A stretch of DNA of 59,692 nucleotides from Aureimonas frigidaquae. Lineage in GTDB: Bacteria > Pseudomonadota > Alphaproteobacteria > Rhizobiales > Rhizobiaceae. The stretch's first letter is position 1, and each line of letters opens with the position of its first letter. The translations under genes and the position numbers were made by a program. The stretch is from the NCBI RefSeq assembly GCF_001463905.1, contig NZ_BBWR01000013.1, forward strand, positions 1 to 59,692. Reading direction: 5' to 3'. Of this stretch, positions 50,676 to 59,498 are shown one piece after another. The notes beneath the pieces were generated by a model that was not told where the DNA came from, searched no databases, and saw nothing but the letters and a program-made list of their open reading frames with translations.

Positions 50676-52684
50676 TGGCCACTCATACCAACCTTGCCAA
50701 CCTGATCTGGGACATCGCCAATTTGCTGCGCGGCCCCTACCGACCGCCGCAGTATGAGCGAGTCATGTTGCCGTTGGTCGTCCTTCGCCGCTTCGATTGC
50801 GTCCTAGCGGATACGAAGGCAGCGGTCGTTGCCGAGGCCAAGCGCCGCGAAGGCAGCAAGATTAAAGGCGATGCGCTCGACAGCAAGTTAAACCAAGTGG
50901 CTGGCCATCGCTTTCATAATCGCTCAGAGCTCGATTTCAGAAGGCTTCTCGGGGACCCAGACAACCTCAATCGCCATTTGCAGACCTACATCGACAGTTT
51001 TTCCGCCAACGTCCGGAAGATCTTCGAGTATTTCGAATTCACGGCAGAGATTGAGCGGATGCACGAGGCAGGCATTCTGTTCCTGATCGTCAAGGAGTTC
51101 GCTGCGGTCGACCTCCACCCCAACGCAGTCAAGAATGAGCAGATGGGGCTGCTTTTCGAAAACCTGATCCGGCGCTTCAACGAATTGGCGAATGAAACGG
51201 CGGGCGACCATTTTACCCCGCGCGAAGTCATCACGCTGATGGTCGATCTGCTGTTCTACGATGATGACGACCTGTTCGTGAAGGAAGGGGCGGTCCGCAC
51301 CATCCTTGATCCGGCGTGCGGCACGGGCGGAATGCTGGCCGAAGCGCAGGCCTATATGCGGCGGCACAACTCGCCGGCGAAGCTGTATGTCTATGGCCAG
51401 GATTACAACAAGCGCGCCTTCGCTACTGCCGCATCAGACATGCTGATGAAGCAGGTCGATCACAACGGGCACGGTGAAAACGTTCAGTTCGGCGATACGT
51501 TCACCGAAGACAAGTTCGCGGAAGAGGGAAAGAACCGTTTCGACTACTTCATCGCCAATCCGCCCTTTGGCGTGGACTGGAAAAAGCAGCAGAAGGAAAT
51601 CGTGGCCGAGCATGAGCGCGGCAAGTCCGGCCGGTTCCATGCCGGCCTGCCGCGCGTGAACGATGGGTCATTGCTGTTCCTACAGCACATGATTTCGAAG
51701 TTCGAAGACTATACGCCAGCCAAGCAGAAGTACGGCTCCCGCGCAGCCATTGTCTTCAGTGGTTCGCCCCTGTTCACCGGCGGCGCCGGGGGCGGGGAAA
51801 GCAACATCCGCAAATGGATCATCGAAGCGGATATGCTGGAGGCGATCATCGCCCTGCCGGAACAGATGTTCTACAACACCGGCATTGGCACTTACATCTG
51901 GATCGTCACAAACCGGAAGGCGAAGGCTCGCAAAGGCAAGATCCAGCTTGTCGACGCGCGCGACACCTGGATCCCCATGCGCCGCAGTCAGGGCGACAAG
52001 AGGCGCAAGATCGGCGAAGGCCCAGCACTCCCCGGCGATGATCGTCCAGACGAACCGGACCAGATTGCCGACATCGTCCGCCGCTATGGCCAGTTTGCCC
52101 AAGGCGAGCAGTCCAAGATCTTCGACAACAATGATTTCGGCTATACCCGCGTCACGGTCGAGCGCCCCTTGCGGCTGAGTTATCAGATGACGGTGGAGGA
52201 CAAGGCGCGCTTCCTCGATGCCGCGCCGCACCTGCTCGACGATATCCAGGCGATCGACAAGGAGCTTGGCCGCGAACCGCTGCTGGACTGGAATGCCGTG
52301 TCAAAGGTCATTGAGCGGATTCTGAAGCAGCTTGGATCGAAGTGGCGTGCGGCGGACCAAAAGCTGTTTCGCAGTGTGTTCACCACCAAGGACGCAAGCG
52401 CGGAAAAGGTGCGCAAGGGCAAAGGATTCGAACCCGATCCTGATCTGCGCGATTTCGAGAATGTTCCGCTCAAGGTCGATGTCGAAGCCTTCTTCGAACG
52501 CGAAGTACTGCCCCATGTGCCCGATGCCTGGATGGACCGGACAAAGGATAAGGTGGGCTATGAAATCAACTTCAACCGCCACTTCTACAAGTTCACCCCG
52601 CCTCGGTCGCTGGCGGTGATCGATGCTGAGCTGAAGGAGGCGGAAGAGGAAATCCTGCGCCTGCTTCGGGAGGTGACGGAGTGA
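50675..52684 (+). CDS. hsdM: Type I restriction-modification, N6-adenine methyltransferase subunit
   Basis: 669 aa. The N-terminal helical HsdM_N part includes NLIWDIANLLRGPYRPPQYE. The SAM-binding motif I is ILDPACGTGGMLAEAQ (about 210-225), catalytic motif IV is IANPPFGVDW (about 291-300), and DHFTPREVITLMVDLL precedes the SAM site. A long C-terminal extension (about 500-669) is charged and helical and probably contacts HsdS. It methylates adenine at sites chosen by HsdS and is also required for cleavage by HsdR. GTGA overlap with hsdS. Confidence 0.93.
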   Translation: MATHTNLANLIWDIANLLRGPYRPPQYERVMLPLVVLRRFDCVLADTKAAVVAEAKRREGSKIKGDALDSKLNQVAGHRFHNRSELDFRRLLGDPDNLNRHLQTYIDSFSANVRKIFEYFEFTAEIERMHEAGILFLIVKEFAAVDLHPNAVKNEQMGLLFENLIRRFNELANETAGDHFTPREVITLMVDLLFYDDDDLFVKEGAVRTILDPACGTGGMLAEAQAYMRRHNSPAKLYVYGQDYNKRAFATAASDMLMKQVDHNGHGENVQFGDTFTEDKFAEEGKNRFDYFIANPPFGVDWKKQQKEIVAEHERGKSGRFHAGLPRVNDGSLLFLQHMISKFEDYTPAKQKYGSRAAIVFSGSPLFTGGAGGGESNIRKWIIEADMLEAIIALPEQMFYNTGIGTYIWIVTNRKAKARKGKIQLVDARDTWIPMRRSQGDKRRKIGEGPALPGDDRPDEPDQIADIVRRYGQFAQGEQSKIFDNNDFGYTRVTVERPLRLSYQMTVEDKARFLDAAPHLLDDIQAIDKELGREPLLDWNAVSKVIERILKQLGSKWRAADQKLFRSVFTTKDASAEKVRKGKGFEPDPDLRDFENVPLKVDVEAFFEREVLPHVPDAWMDRTKDKVGYEINFNRHFYKFTPPRSLAVIDAELKEAEEEILRLLREVTE

Positions 52685-53847
52685 GCGCGGTACAAACTCG
52701 CTTGAAGTACGTTACCCGCTTCGCATACGGTGAGGCCCTGCCAACTGACGAGGTGCAGGACGGTCCAATCCCAGTTTACGGATCTAATGGTAGATTCGCG
52801 AAATTTTCTCGCGCGAATACCGGGAGTCCGGCGATAATTGTTGGGCGGAAAGGCTCTTACGGCAAAGTTAACTGGAGTAATGAGGCTTGTTTCGCCTCGG
52901 ACACCACCTTTGTTGTGGACGAGCGAACCACTTCGCACCACCTTCGCTGGCTCTACTGGCTGCTTCAGGCGCTCGATTTGGACAAGGGGTCTGACGAAGC
53001 TGCGGTGCCCGGTCTGAACCGAGACGACGCCTACGAGCGTGAAGTGCTGCTACCGGATTGTGAGACCCAGGAAGCGGTGGCTTCATTTCTGGACTTCGAA
53101 GTTCAAGCCGTCGACTCCCTGATTGAAGCCAAACAGAAGCTGCTGGACCTGCTGACCGAAAAGCGGCGGATGCTGGCGGCAGAGGCGGTCATGCGCGGGC
53201 TGGACCGCTCCGCGCCCTTGCGCTCTTCCGGAATCGACTGGCTCGGCGACATTCCGGCACGTTGGGAAATCGAGCGCTCCCGCTGGCTGTTTACCGAGCG
53301 CGATGAGCGTTCGGAAACCGGCGAAGAGGAAATGCTGACCGTCTCCCACATAACCGGCGTCACGCCCCGGTCCGAAAAAGACGTCAACATGTTCGAGGCG
53401 GAGACAACAGCGGGGTACAAGCTGTGTTTCACCGGCGATCTCGTCATAAACACGCTCTGGGCCTGGATGGGCGCGATGGGCACGGCCTCAGTCGATGGCA
53501 TCGTCAGCCCGGCCTATAACGTCTACACTCCTTGCCCGCGCCTGCTACCCTCCTACGTCGATGCACTGGTCCGTATCCCTGTCTTCGCGCAGGAAGTGAC
53601 GCGATATTCCAAGGGCGTCTGGTCATCCCGTCTGCGCCTGTACCCGGAAGGCTTCTTCGAAACTTTCTGGCCAGTGCCGCCGCTTGATGAACAAGAAGAG
53701 ATCGTCGCCCACATCGCCGAGGAGCGCACCAAAATCGACAAGCTGGCAACCGCCACCGAGCGTTCCATCACCTTGCTGAAAGAACGCCGCAGCGCCCTGA
53801 TCGCCGCCACCGTCACCGGCCAGATTGACATTCCGGAGGCCGCATGA
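52681..53847 (+). CDS. hsdS: Type I restriction-modification, specificity subunit
   Basis: 388 aa with two target-recognition domains. TRD1 occupies about 5-130 and starts at the N-terminus almost without a leader. Conserved helix 1 (about 130-175) is TQEAVASFLDFEVQAVDSLI with QKLLDLLTEKRRML. TRD2 starts at SSGIDWLGDIPARWEIERSR (about 183-202), and helix 2 is LDEQEEIVAHIAEERTKIDK with LKERRSALIAATVTGQI. Each TRD reads one half of the bipartite site. Bounded by ATGA overlaps on both sides. TRD sequences cannot be translated into a target here. Confidence 0.92.
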   Translation: MSAVQTRLKYVTRFAYGEALPTDEVQDGPIPVYGSNGRFAKFSRANTGSPAIIVGRKGSYGKVNWSNEACFASDTTFVVDERTTSHHLRWLYWLLQALDLDKGSDEAAVPGLNRDDAYEREVLLPDCETQEAVASFLDFEVQAVDSLIEAKQKLLDLLTEKRRMLAAEAVMRGLDRSAPLRSSGIDWLGDIPARWEIERSRWLFTERDERSETGEEEMLTVSHITGVTPRSEKDVNMFEAETTAGYKLCFTGDLVINTLWAWMGAMGTASVDGIVSPAYNVYTPCPRLLPSYVDALVRIPVFAQEVTRYSKGVWSSRLRLYPEGFFETFWPVPPLDEQEEIVAHIAEERTKIDKLATATERSITLLKERRSALIAATVTGQIDIPEAA

Positions 53848-55166
53848 AGCTTACGGGTCTGGCGCTATTCAACCTGCGGTCGTTCGAATTCGCAGAGTTC
53901 AAATTCAACCCTCAGTTCAACCTGATCGCCGGCATTAACGGTGCGGGCAAGAGCACCGTGCTAGACGCAATCCGTACTTGTGCGTCGCACATCCTTCCTG
54001 CGCTCAGAAAAGGCCCGTCGCGGCCATTCGGGTTCACGGTCGACGATATTCACGACGACTCACCCATCGCCGACGCTACTTTGCACTTCACGATCGATAA
54101 CGAGCCTTGTCGCTTTTCTTTGCGCGAATGGCGGGAGCCGAGGGCATTCGACAATGCCGAGAACCTGGAAAAGCTTCGGCGAGAAATCCTGGAATCCGAA
54201 CGCTTAGGCGATCGGCCTCGAAATCTGATTCGTGATCTGACGGAGACGCTGGATACACCCAGTCCAACGGTCTTCTATCCACCTGAGCAGCAGCTTCAGC
54301 GCTTGGCTGCATTGAGCGTTAGTGCTCCCCTCGTAATATATTTCTCTACGGCCCGCACCCAGTTGAGTGGCCGAAAAGAGAGCAGTTCGGCGGCAGCCCA
54401 GGGCTCCGGTGCGGCCTACGTGCGCGCATTGGGTGTCCGCGACCTAAGTGTCGTGCAACTCGCGGACTGGCTACGCGCGCAGCAGGCCTTGGCGGTTGAG
54501 CGGGACGTATCGCGGCGACTGGTGGCTGTTGTCGAAGAAGCCGTTCGCCGATTTCTGCCCGGCTTTGCGAATTTACGCCCAAGCAAGGTGGGGCCGTCCC
54601 AGTTGCTAATCGATCACGAAGGAACGACCCTCCATCTGAGGCAATTGTCCGACGGCGAGCGTAGCGTTCTGGTGCTGATGTTAGACATCGCCAAGCGATT
54701 GACACAGGCAAATCCGCGGCTGACCGACCCTCTCCCTGAAGCGGAAGCTGTAATTCTCATCGACGAGATCGATCTCCACCTGCACCCGGAATGGCAGCGG
54801 AAGATCGTTGGTGACCTCATGCGGACATTCCCCAACTGCCAGTTCATCGCCACAACGCATTCGCCGCAAGTGATTGGCGAAGTGCCCCACGAGCAAATTC
54901 AGATGATCGATGGCGATAACGTGTTCGTGCCGCCGCACTCTTTTGGCGTCGACTCCAGCAGGGTTCTTGAAGAGCTGATGGGCACGAAGCCAAGGAATGC
55001 CGGGGTTGATGACAAGCTGGCAACGATTGCCAAGCTCATTGGCGAGGAGAAGAAAGCGGAAGCGCGCAATGTCATCGACGCACTGGCAAAGGAGATTGGC
55101 GAGAGCGATCCCGAAATCATCCGCGCGCGCCTCCTGCTCGATTTCCTTGATGAGGGCAGCGAATGA
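53844..55166 (+). CDS. AAA_21/OLD-like ATPase, PtuA-like, nested in the restriction operon
   Basis: 440 aa. SMC/RecF-like ABC-type ATPase of the defence (PtuA/OLD/AbiEii-partner) class. Walker A is GINGAGKST (30-38), the ABC signature-like LRQLSDGERSVLVLML lies at about 263-278, Walker B is ILIDEIDLHLHPEWQ (about 304-318), and the switch His is in FIATTHSPQVI (about 333-343). No TOPRIM nuclease domain follows, which fits PtuA of Septu systems, where the nuclease is a separate HNH protein. Exactly that is encoded next (ATGA overlap). It probably senses phage or DNA state and controls the nuclease. Confidence 0.88.
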   Translation: MKLTGLALFNLRSFEFAEFKFNPQFNLIAGINGAGKSTVLDAIRTCASHILPALRKGPSRPFGFTVDDIHDDSPIADATLHFTIDNEPCRFSLREWREPRAFDNAENLEKLRREILESERLGDRPRNLIRDLTETLDTPSPTVFYPPEQQLQRLAALSVSAPLVIYFSTARTQLSGRKESSSAAAQGSGAAYVRALGVRDLSVVQLADWLRAQQALAVERDVSRRLVAVVEEAVRRFLPGFANLRPSKVGPSQLLIDHEGTTLHLRQLSDGERSVLVLMLDIAKRLTQANPRLTDPLPEAEAVILIDEIDLHLHPEWQRKIVGDLMRTFPNCQFIATTHSPQVIGEVPHEQIQMIDGDNVFVPPHSFGVDSSRVLEELMGTKPRNAGVDDKLATIAKLIGEEKKAEARNVIDALAKEIGESDPEIIRARLLLDFLDEGSE

Positions 55167-55783
55167 GGGCAATCACGAAGGGCAATGAGCCCGCCTGCCT
55201 GACTCAGCATCGTGCAACAGCACACAGTTCTTATCAAAACTATGCGGGCAAAGATGCGCTGCGTGTTTCCCTTGTCACTGATCAGCGCGGCCTGTGCTGC
55301 TATTGTATGTCACGCATAGTAGCCGACCGCCAGAAGATGAAAATTGAGCATTGGCAAAGTCAATCGGACCCGGCGACCCAGCATTTGCAATTGACGTTCA
55401 GCAATCTGCTTGGTGCCTGCAAAGGCGGTGAGGGAGGAAGCTCTGACCAACAGCATTGCGATACGCGGAAGGGTAACCAATCCCTGATGTGGAACCCTGC
55501 GACACCGGCTCATGCTATAGAAGCGCGTATTCGATATCAGAACAACGGCGAAATCCGTTCTGATGACCCGCAGTTCGATAATGAATTGGACACCGTACTT
55601 GGTCTCAACATTTCAGTCCTCAAGAACAGTCGAAAGATCGCGCTCGAAGCGATGCTAAAATGGTGGCAAATGGCGAAGCCAAATAAGGCCCAACTAAAAG
55701 CAAAAATCGCAAGATACGATACTGGCGTCGGCGAGCTTGAACCATTCAGTCCAGTTGCAATCTGGTATCTGAAACGAAAGTAG
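55163..55783 (+). CDS. HNH nuclease of the retron/Septu PtuB type (TIGR02646-like)
   Basis: 206 aa. The zinc and catalytic pattern is intact: GLCCYCMSRI (C45/C46 and C48), IEHW with the catalytic H63, NLLGAC (N81, C86) and HCDTRKGN (C99, D100, K103, N105). This CxxC / EHxxP-like / NLxxxC / CDxxK arrangement is that of PtuB and retron-associated HNH nucleases. It is the effector of the ATPase encoded just before it. The gene is clearly more AT-rich than its neighbours. Six bases separate it from hsdR, so it is within the same operon. Confidence 0.85.
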   Translation: MRAITKGNEPACLTQHRATAHSSYQNYAGKDALRVSLVTDQRGLCCYCMSRIVADRQKMKIEHWQSQSDPATQHLQLTFSNLLGACKGGEGGSSDQQHCDTRKGNQSLMWNPATPAHAIEARIRYQNNGEIRSDDPQFDNELDTVLGLNISVLKNSRKIALEAMLKWWQMAKPNKAQLKAKIARYDTGVGELEPFSPVAIWYLKRK

Positions 55784-55788
55784 GACGC

Positions 55789-58700
55789 ATGACCCAGGCT
55801 AAGCCGGCCCGCCATACCGAAGAAGCGTTCGAGATCGTCGTCGAGGGCGTATTGCTGGCGAATGGCTATAGCTCCCTTCCATCGGACAGGTTTGACCGCG
55901 CGTCCGCCATCTTCCCCGACGCTGTGCTCGATTTCATCCGCACCGCCCAGCCGAAGGAATGGAAGGCGCTTGAGGCGCTCCACGGCGAGAAAACTGGCGC
56001 GCAAGTACTGGCAGACCTGGTCAAGTGGATCGATGTCAATGGCTCGCTTGCCACACTGCGGCACGGCTTCAAGTGCTATGGCAAGACCCTCCGCGTAGCC
56101 ACATTCAAGGCGGCGCACGATCTGAACGCAGAGCTGGAGGCGCGATATACCGCCAACGTAGTCAGCGTCACGCGCCAGCTTCGCTACTCGCTGAGCAACG
56201 ACAATGAGCTTGACCTGGTTCTGAGCGTCAACGGTATTCCAGTGATCTCGGTCGAGCTGAAAAACGCGATGACCGGATCAACAGTTGAGGATGCCATTTG
56301 CCAGTACCGCCGCGACCGCGATCCGCGCGAACCGATTTTCGAGTTCAAGCGGCGGATCCTCGCGCATTTCGCCGTAGACACCGATGCGGTCTTCATGACA
56401 ACGCGATTGGCCGGTCCGGCCACGCACTTCCTGCCCTTCAATCGCGGGAACGATGGCGGCGCGGGCAATCCTCCTGACCCGAAGGGCCAGAGCTATCGCA
56501 CGGCCTACCTGTGGGAAGAGGTGCTTCAGCGCGACAGCCTGCTCGATCTGCTGGCCCGGTTCATCCATTTGCAGGTTGAGGAAAAGCGCGATGACGCAGG
56601 TCGGAAGGTCAAGAAGGAAACCCTGATCTTTCCACGCTACCATCAGCTTGAAGCCGTGCGTGATCTGGTCGCGCGGGCGAAGTCCGAGGGCCCCGGCCAC
56701 AATTATCTGATCGAGCATTCGGCGGGCAGCGGCAAGAGCAACACCATCGGCTGGCTCACGCACCGGCTTGCGTCGCTGCACGACAGCGCCAATGACCGCG
56801 TGTTCGAAAGCGTCATTGTCATCACCGATCGCGTGGTGCTCGACAAGCAGTTGCAGGACACGATCTACCAGTTCGAGCACAAGCACGGGGTCGTGCAGAA
56901 GATCGACGACAATTCCCGACAGCTGGCGGAGGCTCTCGAAAGCTCTGTGCCGATCATCATTACGACCTTGCAGAAGTTTCCGTTCGTCTCGCGCCAGCTG
57001 ATCAGGCTGGCCGAAGACCGAGGGGACGATGGTGACGGGGTGCTCAAGACCCGAAATTTTGCGGTCATCATCGACGAGGCACATAGCTCACAGGGCGGTG
57101 AAGCGGCGACCGACCTGAAAGAAGTCCTCGGCGGCCAGCGGCTGCGTGAAGAGGCGCAGCGCTATATGGCCGAGAACGACAGCGTCGGCGAGGATGAGCT
57201 GTTCCGCAGCATGGCGAAGCGCGGTCGTCAGGCAAACATCAGCTTCTTCGCATTCACCGCGACGCCGAAGCACAAGACATTGGCGGTGTTTGGCAATGGC
57301 GGAAAACCAGCCCATCGCTACACCATGCGTCAGGCCATCGAGGAAGGCTTCATCCTCGATGTGCTGAAGCACTACACCACCTACGCCACCTATTTCCGGC
57401 TGTTGAAGGCAAGTGACGACGATCCGAATGTGGTCAGGAAAAAGGCGGCACTTGCGCTGGCGCGTTTCCTGAAGCTTCATCCTCACAATATCGCCCAGAA
57501 GACCGAGGTGATGGTCGAGCATTTCCATGCAGCCACCCAGCACAAGGTCGGCGGCCGCGCCAAAGCCATGGTCGTAACCGGCTCGCGGCTTGAAGCCGTA
57601 CGGTACAAGCAGAGCTTTGACGCCTACATCAAGGCGAAGGGGTATGCGATCAAATCGCTTGTCGCATTCTCTGGTGCGGTGGCCGACGACAAGCTTCCCG
57701 ATGTCACCTACACCGAGGAGGCAATGAACCTTAGCGTCCGTGAAAAGGAGCTGCCGGACGTCTTCGCCAAGTCCGAATATCAGGTTCTGCTAGTCGCAGA
57801 GAAATATCAGACCGGATTCGACCAGCCGCTTCTCCACACGATGTATGTGGACAGACGGCTGTCAGGCATCCAGGCCGTCCAGACGCTGTCGCGGTTGAAT
57901 CGCACTCACCCTTTTAAGGAAGATACGTTCATTCTCGATTTCGTGAACGACCGAAATGAGATTCAGGAGGCCTTCAAGACCTATTATGAAGGCGCAGAAA
58001 TCGGCGAGGAAGTCGATCCGAACCGAATGTATCAGATCAAAGGCGAACTGGATTCGAGCGGCATATACACCCTGAGCGATGTCGATATTTTTTCAGAGAT
58101 ATACTTCAAGCCAAAGCTGAAACAGAGCGCTGCCGACCACCAAAAAATGAATGCCATTATTGATCGGCCGGTGTCTAATTTCTCTGATCTTGCGAAAACG
58201 GATCCGGCAGAGGCCGAGGTATTGCGAGGAAAGGTCCTCGCATTTGGTAGCCTCTATAGCTTCCTGAGTCAGATAATCCCCTATCAGGATTCAGATCTGG
58301 AGAAGTTGTACGTCTTCCTGCGCCATCTGGCTTCGAAGCTGCCAAAGAAGGGCGGCAGCCCCTCATATCAGTTCGATGACGAGGTTAGGTTGGATTACTA
58401 CCGCCTTCAGAAGGTAAGTGAGGGTTCAATCAGCCTGTCTGATGGCACTGCCAATAAACTCGACGGGCCATCTTCTGTTGGCTCGAAGGTCGCGCGTGAG
58501 GAAGAATTACCCCTTTCTCGGCTGATTGATGTCGTTAATGACCGCTTCGGCACTGATTTCAACAATGCCGACCAGCTGTTCTTCGATCAGATCGTTGAGG
58601 CCGCGATGGCGGACGCCAATTTGCGGCAAGCTGCCATTGCAAACCCAGGCGAAAAATTCGAACTGTTGTTTAAGAACCTGCTTGAAGCTCTGTTTGTTGA

Positions 58701-58821
58701 GCGCATGGATCAGAACGAAGAGATTTTTGCCCGGTTCATGAATGACAAAGCCTTCCAAGGCCTTGTCACGAACTGGCTTGCGACCGAGGCCTACTCCAAG
58801 TTGCGGAGATCATATGAATAG
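55789..58821 (+). CDS. hsdR: Type I restriction-modification, endonuclease/translocase subunit
   Basis: 1010 aa. An N-terminal PD-(D/E)xK nuclease with ELDLVLSVNGIPVISVELKN (about 138-158) contains the Asp and the ExK. SF2 helicase motifs: I HSAGSGKSNT (about 309-318), II IIDEAHSSQGG (about 427-437), III FFAFTATPKHKT (about 486-497), and V/VI region QTGFDQPLLHTMYVDRR and QTLSRLNRTHP. A C-terminal helical part follows that docks on HsdM. Translocates and cuts DNA with unmethylated sites. It ends the operon. Its 3' part has an AT-rich style different from the 5' part, suggesting mosaic ancestry. Confidence 0.94.
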   Translation: MTQAKPARHTEEAFEIVVEGVLLANGYSSLPSDRFDRASAIFPDAVLDFIRTAQPKEWKALEALHGEKTGAQVLADLVKWIDVNGSLATLRHGFKCYGKTLRVATFKAAHDLNAELEARYTANVVSVTRQLRYSLSNDNELDLVLSVNGIPVISVELKNAMTGSTVEDAICQYRRDRDPREPIFEFKRRILAHFAVDTDAVFMTTRLAGPATHFLPFNRGNDGGAGNPPDPKGQSYRTAYLWEEVLQRDSLLDLLARFIHLQVEEKRDDAGRKVKKETLIFPRYHQLEAVRDLVARAKSEGPGHNYLIEHSAGSGKSNTIGWLTHRLASLHDSANDRVFESVIVITDRVVLDKQLQDTIYQFEHKHGVVQKIDDNSRQLAEALESSVPIIITTLQKFPFVSRQLIRLAEDRGDDGDGVLKTRNFAVIIDEAHSSQGGEAATDLKEVLGGQRLREEAQRYMAENDSVGEDELFRSMAKRGRQANISFFAFTATPKHKTLAVFGNGGKPAHRYTMRQAIEEGFILDVLKHYTTYATYFRLLKASDDDPNVVRKKAALALARFLKLHPHNIAQKTEVMVEHFHAATQHKVGGRAKAMVVTGSRLEAVRYKQSFDAYIKAKGYAIKSLVAFSGAVADDKLPDVTYTEEAMNLSVREKELPDVFAKSEYQVLLVAEKYQTGFDQPLLHTMYVDRRLSGIQAVQTLSRLNRTHPFKEDTFILDFVNDRNEIQEAFKTYYEGAEIGEEVDPNRMYQIKGELDSSGIYTLSDVDIFSEIYFKPKLKQSAADHQKMNAIIDRPVSNFSDLAKTDPAEAEVLRGKVLAFGSLYSFLSQIIPYQDSDLEKLYVFLRHLASKLPKKGGSPSYQFDDEVRLDYYRLQKVSEGSISLSDGTANKLDGPSSVGSKVAREEELPLSRLIDVVNDRFGTDFNNADQLFFDQIVEAAMADANLRQAAIANPGEKFELLFKNLLEALFVERMDQNEEIFARFMNDKAFQGLVTNWLATEAYSKLRRSYE

Positions 58822-58955
58822 ACGGAGGATCGCTTCATTGTGGCGGTTCGGTTGCTCCAGACAGCCACTCGCTAGCGAGCACCCGACACATGACCGGGAA
58901 TCGGGCAGCCCTGAAGTCCTTTGTCGGCAGAAATGGCCCGTCTAGGAAAACAGGA

Positions 58956-59195
58956 TCAGCGTGCCAGAGACCATGTCCATCCTTCTTTACCCATAGCCGC
59001 ACTGATCCAGGGGACCACCTCACCGGGAGGCCCGCTGCAATACCACAGGAGCGAGTCGCCTTCTTCTCGCACCCACGCGACCAGTTCCGCAGCCTGGCGT
59101 GAGGTATAGGAAACGACCGCCCCACTTGCCGCGTGCCAACGAATTCCGGCGAGCGCAGACCAAAGCTCAACGCCACATGCACCGTCTGCTCTCAC
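58956..59195 (-). CDS. Hypothetical protein or 3' fragment of a truncated gene
   Basis: 79 aa from a GTG start. The text is protein-like: ELWSALAGIRWHAASGAVVS, then a helix and WYCSGPPGEVVPWISAAMGK. The same frame continues upstream for about 17 codons with equally protein-like residues (KEFEATIDRVVGEE) until a stop, without a better start codon, which suggests that the 5' end has been lost. It lies between hsdR and the tRNA, facing the operon. I do not recognise the family. The rest of the 587-base gap (58822-59408) shows nothing. Confidence 0.4.
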   Translation of the reverse strand: MRADGACGVELWSALAGIRWHAASGAVVSYTSRQAAELVAWVREEGDSLLWYCSGPPGEVVPWISAAMGKEGWTWSLAR

Positions 59196-59408
59196 CTCTT
59201 CGCCAACGACGCGATCGATGGTGGCTTCGAATTCCTTGCTCGGTCGAAGTAGGCGCTAGCTGGGCATCCCCGCGAAATCGGCTTTATCGAGAAGGAGAAA
59301 ATGAACCTCCCGCTGCTGCGGTCTATTTGATCAGGCGCTTAATTTTGTGCGGGAAACGGCGGCCAACGGCGGTGTTTGGCGTCTTAAATCGGGCCAAAAC
59401 AAGAAGTA

Positions 59409-59498
59409 TGGCGGAGGGAGGGGGATTCGAACCCCCGATACGGTCTCCCGTATACACACTTTCCAGGCGTGCGCCTTCAACCACTCGGCCACCCCTCC
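59409..59498 (-). tRNA. tRNA-Ser (anticodon GGA)
   Basis: A 90-nt class II tRNA. Acceptor stem GGAGGGG pairs with TCCCTCC (one G-T), discriminator G and an encoded CCA (59409-59411). D-arm GGCCGAGTGG, anticodon loop CTGGAAA with anticodon GGA reading UCC/UCU, a long variable arm (TATACGGGAGACCGTAT), and T-arm GGGGGTTCGAATCCCCC. The 3' end faces the defence element. No partial copy of the 3' end was found on the left side of the element. Confidence 0.95.

Larger units (their letters stand above)
48542..58821 (+). mobile_element. Probable integrated recombinase/defence element
   Basis: A serine recombinase with its coupled small gene, followed at once by a co-oriented defence operon. The DNA here is visibly less GC-rich than the metabolic genes, especially in the HNH and hsdR 3' parts. 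It is bounded on the left by toxin-antitoxin debris and on the right by a gene fragment and a tRNA-Ser. I could not find matching attachment-site repeats, so the limits given are those of the genes only. Confidence 0.45.

Noticed and set aside
52420-52445. GATTCGAACCCGATCC in hsdM, resembling a tRNA T-arm and a possible attachment-site copy
   Set aside because: It lies within conserved coding sequence, lacks the flanking acceptor stem and does not match the tRNA-Ser 3' end beyond the general T-loop consensus.
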